Origin: an uncultured Eubacteriales bacterium
GTDB lineage: Bacteria > Bacillota > Clostridia > Peptostreptococcales > Anaerovoracaceae
Length of the DNA stretch: 64,000 nucleotides
Reading direction: 5' to 3'
Assembly: GCA_900542295.1 (NCBI GenBank)
Contig: UQNJ01000001.1
Location: 62,001-126,000 of the forward strand
Below the pieces are notes generated by a model. It had not been told where the DNA came from. It made no database searches and saw nothing but the letters and a program-made list of their open reading frames with translations. Below are positions 52,567-59,198 of this stretch, piece by piece; the stretch's first letter is position 1; every line of letters begins with the position of its first letter. Both the position numbers and the translations under genes were made by a program.

Positions 52567-53104
52567 CATTTCCTCCTTCAAAAAGCTCATCTAAAGTAGT
52601 TCCGATTACAGCTTCTATTTCATCTATCAATTTTCTTATTTTTTTCTTATCTTCAAGTATATGTTTCACAGCCTCCGGAGAATCTTTGGCTTTTTCTATG
52701 ATATAATCTATTCTTTCATCAAGTCCTACATATTTGTTTTCTTTCACAAGCCTGTCTGCAAGACATACCATATCACATTCATTCAGCTTGTCCACAGTGT
52801 TAAATGCCGGGTATCTCATATGGACTTTTACGATATTTGCTTCATCATGATATCCCATCTTTTCCAAAATATCATATCCGACAAGATCGTGACGCTCCTT
52901 TGTTCTTGCAACATCATGCACAAGTCCGGCACTGCGTATAAGCTCCGTATTTAGCCTATAACCGTGTTTATTAAGTTCTTCTGCCAATTTGACACCTACT
53001 GCCGAAACGGCGCTGCAATGAGCTCTTACTCTGTCCGGTGTGTGCCACAGGCTATACAATTTTTCTATTTCTTTTCTTGAAATGTACCGGCTCAACTCCG
53101 CCAC
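52556..53104 (-). CDS. HD-domain protein (putative phosphohydrolase)
   Basis: 182 residues. Metal-binding HD residues are visible: His29 in RAHCSAVSAVG, the HD pair in AGLVHDVAR, KERHDLVGYDIL and a later VHMRY, ending with CDMVCLADRLVKE. This is the HDIG-like arrangement of small phosphohydrolases that act on nucleotides or phosphoesters; the substrate is unknown. It is the first gene of an operon with the two radical-SAM-associated genes. In related clostridia spoIVFB often occupies this position after the SpoIVFA-like gene. Confidence 0.88.
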   Translation of the reverse strand: MAELSRYISRKEIEKLYSLWHTPDRVRAHCSAVSAVGVKLAEELNKHGYRLNTELIRSAGLVHDVARTKERHDLVGYDILEKMGYHDEANIVKVHMRYPAFNTVDKLNECDMVCLADRLVKENKYVGLDERIDYIIEKAKDSPEAVKHILEDKKKIRKLIDEIEAVIGTTLDELFEGGNDGV

Positions 53105-53149
53105 CTCACATTCATTAAATTACAGTCATCATACTTATTGTACCACATA

Positions 53150-53653
53150 TTATTCCAGTTGATAATAAAATTCTTTACCTGCTTTACTGTCAAAAGTTCC
53201 GATAATGTCCCCTTTTTTAACCTGTTCTCCCGTTATTGTCGTTAAAGTATACAAATTTCCGTAAACCGATACTTTATCCTCATGCTGCACTCTTACACAC
53301 ATTCCTAGATTTTTATCTATTCCGGCATAAATTATATTGCCGTCGCCTGCTGCATGAACTGTCTTTATATCATCTCTGTCCTTTTCATTTATGGGAGCGG
53401 CGAATTCTCCTGCTTCATTAGCCTGAGTTATGACTGATACCAAAGTCTCCGGTGCATTTACTGCTTTCTGTGCCAATTCATCTCCAATGTTGCGTATATC
53501 TTCTATAGAATAATTAGTCTCTGCATAGTCTCTTATGCTGTTCTTTATCTCATCTACCTTTTCTCCGCCTATCACACTGCTCATTCTTATTAAAGCAAAT
53601 ATGGCAAGGCATACCACCGTCTGAATTAAAAGTTTGTCTTGATATCTCCTCAT
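53150..53653 (-). CDS. Degenerate M23/LytM-domain membrane protein, SpoIVFA-like
   Basis: 167 residues: an N-terminal membrane helix (about 8-28), a helical linker, and a LytM-like beta domain (AAGDGNIIYAGIDKNLGMCVRVQH, GNLYTLTTITGEQVKKGDIIG within residues 100-155). The zinc ligands of active M23 peptidases are missing: the usual HLHFE end reads YYQLE. Size and layout fit SpoIVFA, the inactive M23 protein that holds SpoIVFB in check until SpoIVB cuts it. A sigma-E-like promoter lies upstream. No SpoIVFB (M50) gene is adjacent, so the assignment is tentative. Confidence 0.65.
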   Translation of the reverse strand: MRRYQDKLLIQTVVCLAIFALIRMSSVIGGEKVDEIKNSIRDYAETNYSIEDIRNIGDELAQKAVNAPETLVSVITQANEAGEFAAPINEKDRDDIKTVHAAGDGNIIYAGIDKNLGMCVRVQHEDKVSVYGNLYTLTTITGEQVKKGDIIGTFDSKAGKEFYYQLE

Positions 53654-53673
53654 AATACCCTCCTCATCTGTAC

Positions 53674-53702
53674 ATTTTATGAAGAGGTTTCATAAAAGAT
53701 AC
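53674..53702 (-). promoter_or_regulatory. Candidate sigma-E promoter overlapping a 9-bp palindrome
   Basis: Minus strand: GTATCTT (53696-53702), a 14-base spacer, CATAAAAT (53674-53681; 7 of 8 with CATACAAT). A perfect inverted repeat, TTTTATGAA (53675-53683) with TTCATAAAA (53689-53697), covers most of it and could be an operator. Confidence 0.42.
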
Positions 53703-53717
53703 CCTCACAAAACTTAT

Positions 53718-53744
53718 AAAAAAGGCAGGTTTTGCCTGCCTTTT
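53718..53744 (-). terminator. Rho-independent terminator of obgE
   Basis: Minus strand: a 10-bp stem (53735-53744 with 53720-53729), a 5-base loop, then T residues. It is just after the obgE stop at 53757. Confidence 0.93.
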
Positions 53745-53756
53745 GTAATTTTTTAA

Positions 53757-55055
53757 TTATTCGTCCCAGTATTCCATGTCGTAATCTTCTATCCTTATTA
53801 AATCGCCTTCCTCAAGGCCAAGTTCCTTGAGCTGCTCTATAGCGCCTTTACTTTCAATATATTTATAAAGATATCTGAGGGAACCCATGTCATTGAAATT
53901 GGTTGAACGGAAAATTTTAGAAAGCTGTTTTCCTTCGAGTACATAAACATCGTCGTCTTCATTATACCATACTTCAATATTTCTGTACTCAGAATCTCTC
54001 TCTTCCTCTTCAAAATCAAAATAACGAGTATAGTCTTCTTCTTCAGGCGGCAGTTGTTCCACTCTTCTAAGTTCAAGCAGCGCTTCTGCCAGTACTTCTT
54101 TTACGCCTATGTTCAGCGGTGCAGACATTGGAAAAACCTTGTACCCTTTGCCCTCTACATATGATTTGAATTCTTTATATTCCTCAGAATCCTCATCTAT
54201 CATATCTATCTTATTAGCCGCTACAATCTGAGGTTTTTTCAGTATCTTTGGACTATAAGCTTCAAGTTCCTTGTTTATCTTGTCAAAGTCATCTTTCGGG
54301 TCTCTGCCCTCGCTTCCGGACACATCTACAACATGAATCAATACCTTGGTTCTCTCTATATGCTTAAGAAAACGGAAGCCAAGTCCAAGACCCTCGCTTG
54401 CACCTTCTATGATTCCTGCTATATCTGCCATGACAAAGCTGTCATCAAATATATCTACCACACCAAGATTCGGATCTATAGTAGTAAAATGATAATTTGC
54501 AATCTTAGGCTGAGCACTTGTTGCCATAGACAATAATGAAGACTTCCCTACATTTGGAAAACCTACAAGCCCAACATCTGCAATAAGCTTCATTTCAAGT
54601 ATAACTTTTCTTTCTTTTGCTTCGCCTCCGGCTTCCGCAAAGTTAGGAGCTTGTCTCACAGAGTTTTTAAAGTGAACATTTCCTCGGCCACCCTTACCTC
54701 CTTTGGCAGCAACAAAACTTTGTCCGTTTTCCGTAAGATCCTTCATAATCAATCCTGTTTCTTCATCTATAACGATTGTTCCCATCGGAACTTTGATTAT
54801 AAGATCTTCGCCTGCCTTGCCGAATCTTTTTTTCTTCATTCCGTCCTGACCGTTTTCTGCCTCATATTTTCTCTTATATCTAAAGTCCATCAGCGTTCTT
54901 AAATTTCTGTCAGCCACAAAGACAACATCTCCGCCTCTGCCTCCGTCGCCGCCGTCGGGGCCGCCTTCGGGAACGAATGGTTCTCTTCTGAAAGTAACGG
55001 CGCCGTTGCCGCCTTTGCCTGATTTGATTATTATCTTCGCTCTGTCTGCAAACAT
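53757..55055 (-). CDS. obgE: GTPase ObgE/CgtA
   Basis: 432 residues. The glycine-rich Obg fold (EGGPDGGDGGRGGDVVFV, GKGGRGNVHF) spans residues 1-158, then the GTPase domain with G1 GFPNVGKSSLL, G3 DIAGIIEGA and the NKID motif. A C-terminal OCT domain (WYNEDDDVYVLEGKQLSKIF) of about 80 residues follows. It acts in 50S ribosome assembly and stress control, and in Bacillus it is linked to sporulation initiation. It lies after rplU-rpmA in standard order, but an internal terminator precedes it. Confidence 0.96.
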   Translation of the reverse strand: MFADRAKIIIKSGKGGNGAVTFRREPFVPEGGPDGGDGGRGGDVVFVADRNLRTLMDFRYKRKYEAENGQDGMKKKRFGKAGEDLIIKVPMGTIVIDEETGLIMKDLTENGQSFVAAKGGKGGRGNVHFKNSVRQAPNFAEAGGEAKERKVILEMKLIADVGLVGFPNVGKSSLLSMATSAQPKIANYHFTTIDPNLGVVDIFDDSFVMADIAGIIEGASEGLGLGFRFLKHIERTKVLIHVVDVSGSEGRDPKDDFDKINKELEAYSPKILKKPQIVAANKIDMIDEDSEEYKEFKSYVEGKGYKVFPMSAPLNIGVKEVLAEALLELRRVEQLPPEEEDYTRYFDFEEEERDSEYRNIEVWYNEDDDVYVLEGKQLSKIFRSTNFNDMGSLRYLYKYIESKGAIEQLKELGLEEGDLIRIEDYDMEYWDE

Positions 55056-55080
55056 TTGCGGTATGCCTCCCCTCTGTTAT

Positions 55081-55113
55081 AAAAAGACCCTGTAACTTAT
55101 TATGTACAGGGCC
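55081..55113 (-). terminator. Terminator/attenuator between rpmA and obgE
   Basis: Minus strand: a stem of seven strong pairs plus flanking pairs (55105-55113 with 55086-55094), a 10-base loop and a T-run of five (55081-55085). It would reduce obgE expression relative to the ribosomal genes. Confidence 0.82.
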
Positions 55114-55125
55114 TCAAGTTTTTAA

Positions 55126-55386
55126 TTAAGCTTCTTTTGGATAAACGCTTACTTGCTTTCTGTTTCTGTCTTTTCTTTCGAATTTTACAGCTCCGTCTAT
55201 TTTAGCAAACAGAGTATCATCTCCACCAATGCCTACATTGTTGCCCGGATGGAACTTAGTTCCTCTCTGTCTTACCAAAATGCTTCCAGCGCTTACATAC
55301 TGACCGTCTCCTGCTTTAAGTCCAAGGCGTTTGGACTCGGAGTCACGACCGTTCTTAGAGCTACCTACACCTTTTTTACTTGCCAT
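55126..55386 (-). CDS. rpmA: Ribosomal protein bL27
   Basis: 86 residues beginning MASKKGVGSSKNGRDSESKR and containing ILVRQRGTKFHPGNNVG and GGDDTLFAKIDG. The N-terminus reaches the peptidyl-transferase centre. Most Firmicute L27 proteins carry a roughly nine-residue extension ending in FF that the Prp protease removes; here the protein starts directly at the mature ASKKGV sequence. The in-frame stop TAG 21 bases upstream and AAGGAGGCGAG ribosome site exclude a longer start. No prp (ysxB) gene lies between rplU and rpmA (29 bases). Confidence 0.97.
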   Translation of the reverse strand: MASKKGVGSSKNGRDSESKRLGLKAGDGQYVSAGSILVRQRGTKFHPGNNVGIGGDDTLFAKIDGAVKFERKDRNRKQVSVYPKEA

Positions 55387-55415
55387 TACTCTCGCCTCCT
55401 TACTCTATTGGCAGA

Positions 55416-55907
55416 TTACTTTAATGCTGCTTCAATAGCCTCGATGATAACAGCCTTAGTTGCCTTTTCATCAATAGCGATATTGTTTTCTTTAGCAAAA
55501 GCAATCAATTCATCTTTTTTCATTGAAGCGGAAACCTTTTTTGCAGGTATTGCTTCTTTAACTTCTTCTGTGGCTGCTGCTTTAGGAGCTGCTGCTTTTT
55601 CTCCTCCTAAAGAATCAATCTTAACCATAGTATATGGCTGTCTATGACCCTGCTTCTTTCTGTAGTCCTTCTTAGCCTTATACTTGAAGATTATTACTTT
55701 TTTAGCCTTTCCATTTTCAACTACGCTTGCACTTACGCTTGCGTCTAAGTAAGGCGTGCCGACTTTTAACTCTTTTCCGTCATTTAAAACGAGTACCTTA
55801 TCGAAAGTAACCTTATCTCCGGCCTGAACATCCATCTTTTCAACCATGATGGTGTCGCCTTCCTGTACTCTGTACTGCTTTCCGCCTGTTTCGATTACTG
55901 CGTACAT
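55416..55907 (-). CDS. rplU: Ribosomal protein bL21 with C-terminal SAP/HeH-like extension
   Basis: 163 residues against the usual 100-105. Residues 1-100 are a normal L21 (YAVIETGGKQYRVQEGD, KVIIFKYKAKKDYRKKQGHRQ within residues 70-90, PYTMVKID). Residues 101-127 are an Ala/Lys/Glu linker. Residues 128-163 (KKDELIAFAKENNIAI and KAVIIEAIEAALK) form a helix-extended-helix pattern like SAP/HeH nucleic-acid-binding motifs. Similar tails occur on L21 of some clostridia; their role is not established. GAGGAGGAGAAA precedes the start. Confidence 0.94.
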   Translation of the reverse strand: MYAVIETGGKQYRVQEGDTIMVEKMDVQAGDKVTFDKVLVLNDGKELKVGTPYLDASVSASVVENGKAKKVIIFKYKAKKDYRKKQGHRQPYTMVKIDSLGGEKAAAPKAAATEEVKEAIPAKKVSASMKKDELIAFAKENNIAIDEKATKAVIIEAIEAALK

Positions 55908-56011
55908 TATATTTTTCTCCTCCTCTATCCAGTCTCGCCATTATAGGTGGATATATATGCAACTTAAAAAGCTGCCCAAATTCACTTTAAACCTATTCTG
56001 TGCGGCTCAAC
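55908..56011 (-). promoter_or_regulatory. Structured leader of rplU (L21-leader-like)
   Basis: About 104 transcribed bases precede rplU. A GCAGCTT/AAGTTGC hairpin (one G-U) sits inside a longer-range ATAGG/CCTAT pairing, next to a CCA/TGG element and the ribosome site. Position and length fit the autoregulatory L21 leaders of Firmicutes; I could not compare with the covariance model. Confidence 0.55.
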
Positions 56012-56017
56012 TCAGTT

Positions 56018-56046
56018 ATGATATCATCAAAATGGCTTAATGTCAA
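56018..56046 (-). promoter_or_regulatory. Sigma-A promoter of rplU-rpmA-obgE
   Basis: Minus strand TTGACA (56041-56046), a 17-base spacer, TATCAT (56018-56023). Confidence 0.9.
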
Positions 56047-56095
56047 GCATTTTCGCCAATTTAACAATATTTTTAATTTTTAAAAAATTGTGTTT

Positions 56096-56130
56096 AAAAG
56101 GACACACAGTCAAATTTCTATGTGTCCTTT
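56096..56130 (-). terminator. Probable terminator of recA
   Basis: Minus strand: a 10-bp stem (56121-56130 with 56097-56106), a 14-base loop, then TTTAAAC. The hairpin is strong but the T-run is poor. It begins 15 bases after the recA stop. Confidence 0.65.
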
Positions 56131-56145
56131 CGTTAAATTCAATAA

Positions 56146-57270
56146 TTATTCTATAACTACTCCATCTTCGTCGATGAACATGTCCATTATCTCGGAAAAC
56201 TCTTCTTCGGAAACTTCAGGTTCGCCTTCTGCCGCTTCTGTATTTCCCATCTGTTCCATTATCTTGCCCTTGATCTCTTCTGTAACATCCGGATGTTCCT
56301 TTAGATAAGTCTTGATATTTTCACGGCCCTGGCCTATTCTTTCTCCGTTATAGCTGTACCATGATCCGGCTTTGTCAACTATCTTGCTGCTCACAGCCGA
56401 ATCTAAAATATCGCCCTCTTTCGATATGCCTTCACCATACATAATATCAAATTCGGCAAGCTTAAACGGAGGGGCAACTTTGTTCTTGACAACTTTGACC
56501 TTTGTTCTGTTGCCCATGACAGTGTCACCGCTCTTTATGCTTTCTGATCTTCTTACTTCCAGTCTCATTGTGGAGTAAAATTTCAGCGCTCGGCCTCCTG
56601 TTGTAACCTCAGGGTTTCCATATGAAACGCCCACCTTTTCTCTGAGCTGATTGATAAATACGACACATGTCTGCGATCTGTTTATACTTCCGGTTATCTT
56701 TCTAAGTGCTTGTGACATCAGACGAGCCTGCAGTCCGACATGAGCATCTCCCATTTCTCCCTGAATCTCAGCCTTAGGAACGAGCGCCGCAACAGAGTCT
56801 ATCACTACCAAATCAATAGCTCCGCTTCTTACTAACATATCACATATTTCAAGAGCCTGCTCCCCTGTATCCGGCTGAGAAATGAGAAGCTCATCAACAT
56901 CTACACCAAGATTTTTGGCATAAACAGGGTCAAGAGCGTGCTCCGCATCTATAAACGCAGCTTTACCGCCGTTCTTCTGGGCCTCTGCAACTATATGAAG
57001 CGTTAGGGTAGTCTTACCTGAAGACTCCGGACCATATATCTCAACAATTCGGCCTCTGGGAACTCCGCCTATTCCGGTTGCTATATCAAGGCTTATAGAG
57101 CCTGTAGGTATAGCTTCAACGTTCATCTGAGCGCTCTTGTCTCCTAACTTCATTATTGCGCCCTTTCCGAACTGCTTGGTTATCTTTGAAAGTGCCTCTT
57201 CCAGTGCCTTATCTCTTTCTGCCTGATCGATCTTTCTTTCTACTATTTTATCTGCTTTATTTGTAGCCAT
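56146..57270 (-). CDS. recA: Recombinase RecA
   Basis: 374 residues. It has Walker A GPESSGKTT, AFIDAEHALDP, DSVAALVPKAEIQGEMGD containing Walker B, the L1 loop MGDAHVGLQARLMSQ, the L2 region NQLREKVGVSYGNPE and an acidic C-terminal tail. It drives strand exchange and LexA cleavage. The ATG at 57270 follows AAAGGAGAGTTTTA; a longer reading from 57336 would pass through the promoter and the LexA operator. rny (rnase Y), the usual next gene in Firmicutes, is replaced by the divergently spaced rplU operon. Confidence 0.97.
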   Translation of the reverse strand: MATNKADKIVERKIDQAERDKALEEALSKITKQFGKGAIMKLGDKSAQMNVEAIPTGSISLDIATGIGGVPRGRIVEIYGPESSGKTTLTLHIVAEAQKNGGKAAFIDAEHALDPVYAKNLGVDVDELLISQPDTGEQALEICDMLVRSGAIDLVVIDSVAALVPKAEIQGEMGDAHVGLQARLMSQALRKITGSINRSQTCVVFINQLREKVGVSYGNPEVTTGGRALKFYSTMRLEVRRSESIKSGDTVMGNRTKVKVVKNKVAPPFKLAEFDIMYGEGISKEGDILDSAVSSKIVDKAGSWYSYNGERIGQGRENIKTYLKEHPDVTEEIKGKIMEQMGNTEAAEGEPEVSEEEFSEIMDMFIDEDGVVIE

Positions 57271-57286
57271 TAAAACTCTCCTTTGA

Positions 57287-57300
57287 CGAACATCTGTTCT
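57287..57300 (-). promoter_or_regulatory. LexA operator (SOS box) of recA
   Basis: CGAAC-ATCT-GTTCT at 57287-57300, a near-perfect match to CGAAC-N4-GTTCG. It lies at the predicted start site of the proximal recA promoter, where LexA would block both promoters. Confidence 0.92.
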
Positions 57301-57307
57301 TATGTCC

Positions 57308-57336
57308 ATAATACAATATTTTTTAACCCGGGTCAA
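57308..57336 (-). promoter_or_regulatory. recA proximal promoter
   Basis: Minus strand TTGACC (57331-57336), a 17-base spacer, TATTAT (57308-57313), with transcription expected within the LexA box. Confidence 0.85.
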
Positions 57337-57374
57337 TACATTTATTTCAAATAAATATGGTAATTTATGTAAAT

Positions 57375-57403
57375 ATAATATATTGCTCCGGGGTGCTTGT
57401 CAA
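57375..57403 (-). promoter_or_regulatory. recA distal promoter
   Basis: Minus strand TTGACA (57398-57403), a 17-base spacer, TATTAT (57375-57380). It is 67 bases upstream of the proximal one and just after the cinA stop. Confidence 0.8.
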
Positions 57404-57415
57404 GCTATTTAAATA

Positions 57416-58654
57416 TTATTTTGCAGAAATTCTTCTATACACTTCATAAAGCATGCTCAGCACCGCATAATTTCTGTTCCACTTGCGGCTTACATTTCTC
57501 GACTGAACCTTAATCACATCTGTCCTGCCCTGCCATTTTATTCCTATGTAGACCAGTCCCACAGGTTTTTCCGTACTTCCTCCACCCGGACCCGATATAC
57601 CTGTTACAGCAATACAAAGATCCGAGCCTGTCTTTGCTTCAAGTCCCGAAGCCATTTCTTCCGCAGTTTCTGCGCTTACAGCTCCGAATTTTTCAAGGGT
57701 ATCTGGAGATACTCCAAGCTCTTCAATTTTGGCTCTGTTACTGTATGTAACTATTCCTCTTTCAAAAACATCGGAAATTCCGGGAATACTTGTAATTGCT
57801 CCCGAAAACAACCCTCCGGTACATGATTCCGCACAGGATATGGTTATACCCTTTGATAAGAGAAGTTTTCCGACAACATCTATAAGTTCTTCATTATCTT
57901 TGCTGTAAACATATTCGCCAATTATGTCCATAACCTTTTCGGTCATATCATCTACAGCTCGTGCGGCTTCTTCATATGTAGCTCTCTTAGATGCAATTCT
58001 CAGGCTGCACTCTCCTTCTTTTGCATAAGTTGCAATAGTAGGGTCTGTCTGTTTATCTATAAGAGGAAGAAGAACCGTCTCCATCTTGGATTCTCCAAGT
58101 CCGAACGTTCTTAGTATTCTGTAGTTTATAACACTGTCCTGCTTTTTTTTCAGTCTCGGCAAAACCTCTTTGGTAAACATATTGGTCATTTCTCTTGGAG
58201 GTCCCGGCAGAGAAATTATGATTTTGTCGTTTTTTTCAAGCAAAAATCCGGGAGCTGTTCCTTGATCGTTTGGAAGAACTTCGGCATTTTCAGGCATATC
58301 AGCCTGCTTAAGATTGTTTTTAGTCATTGGTCTTCCCGACCTTACATAATTATTTTTGAGAGTTTCCATAGCCAAATCGTTCACAACTATTTTTTCTCCC
58401 ATTACCTTTGCTATAACTTCCTTTGTAAGGTCATCCTGTGTAGGTCCCAGTCCGCCTGTGGTTATTATCATATCGCAATCTTTAAAAGCGATATCAATAA
58501 TTTCCGCAAGTCTTTGAGGATTATCTCCTACGCTGTAATGATACATTACATCAAATCCCAAGTTGTTCAGCTCTTTTGAAAGGTATGCTGCATTCGTGTT
58601 TACTATCTGTCCGAACAGTATCTCCGTTCCTACTGTAAGAATTGCTGTTTTCAT
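57416..58654 (-). CDS. cinA: CinA: nicotinamide-nucleotide amidase / ADP-ribose pyrophosphatase-like protein
   Basis: 412 residues. The N-terminal MoCF/COG1058 domain (LTVGTEILFGQIVNTNAAYLS, TTGGLGPTQDDLTKE, PGFLLE, LPGPPREM) is fused to a C-terminal PncC amidase domain (SCAESCTGGLFSGAITSIPG, AVTGISGPGGGSTEKPVGLVYIG across residues 350-375). It recycles NMN and cleaves ADP-ribose in pyridine nucleotide metabolism; the name reflects competence induction. cinA-recA adjacency is typical, but recA has its own promoters here. Confidence 0.95.
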   Translation of the reverse strand: MKTAILTVGTEILFGQIVNTNAAYLSKELNNLGFDVMYHYSVGDNPQRLAEIIDIAFKDCDMIITTGGLGPTQDDLTKEVIAKVMGEKIVVNDLAMETLKNNYVRSGRPMTKNNLKQADMPENAEVLPNDQGTAPGFLLEKNDKIIISLPGPPREMTNMFTKEVLPRLKKKQDSVINYRILRTFGLGESKMETVLLPLIDKQTDPTIATYAKEGECSLRIASKRATYEEAARAVDDMTEKVMDIIGEYVYSKDNEELIDVVGKLLLSKGITISCAESCTGGLFSGAITSIPGISDVFERGIVTYSNRAKIEELGVSPDTLEKFGAVSAETAEEMASGLEAKTGSDLCIAVTGISGPGGGSTEKPVGLVYIGIKWQGRTDVIKVQSRNVSRKWNRNYAVLSMLYEVYRRISAK

Positions 58655-58665
58655 GCTTACACTCC

Positions 58666-59196
58666 CTATTTCATTGAAAATACTTGTTTATTCTTGATTA
58701 CATATTCTGCACCTGAATAAACGGTCATTATCAAAGAAGCCCACAAGAATGCCTGAGCTACATACCACAAAGGAGCGAAAAACGGGAATGCCGGGACAAG
58801 CAGAAGCAGACAAACTGCTATCATCTGCAGAACTGTCTTAATCTTGCCGCTCATTCCTGCGGCTATAACAATTCCCTCCGATGCAGCAACGGTTCTCATT
58901 CCTGCAACAGTAAATTCTCTTGCCAATATTATTATTAGCATCCATGCCGGCACATACATCGGTATCATAAGACAAATAGCCGAATATACAAGCACTTTAT
59001 CTGCTAAAGGATCCATGATTTTTCCAAAGTTTGTAACTAAATTATGCTTTCTGGCAATCTGTCCGTCAAGCATGTCTGTAAATGAAGCAGCCACAAATAT
59101 TATAAAAGCAAGTAAATACCAGCCAAAATAATATGCTGCTATAAAAAAAGGTACTGCAATAACTCTCGCAATAGTAAGCTTATTTGGTAAATTCAT
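58666..59196 (-). CDS. pgsA: CDP-diacylglycerol-glycerol-3-phosphate 3-phosphatidyltransferase
   Basis: 176 residues with about five membrane helices. The CDP-alcohol phosphotransferase motif DGQIARKHNLVTNFGKIMDP continues with LADK, giving DG-x2-AR-x8-G-x3-D-x3-D. It makes phosphatidylglycerol phosphate, the precursor of phosphatidylglycerol. The N-terminus NLPNKLTIARV is typical. It lies between rimO (2 bases) and cinA (11 bases), the usual Firmicute cluster. Confidence 0.95.
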   Translation of the reverse strand: MNLPNKLTIARVIAVPFFIAAYYFGWYLLAFIIFVAASFTDMLDGQIARKHNLVTNFGKIMDPLADKVLVYSAICLMIPMYVPAWMLIIILAREFTVAGMRTVAASEGIVIAAGMSGKIKTVLQMIAVCLLLLVPAFPFFAPLWYVAQAFLWASLIMTVYSGAEYVIKNKQVFSMK

Positions 59197-59198
59197 TT

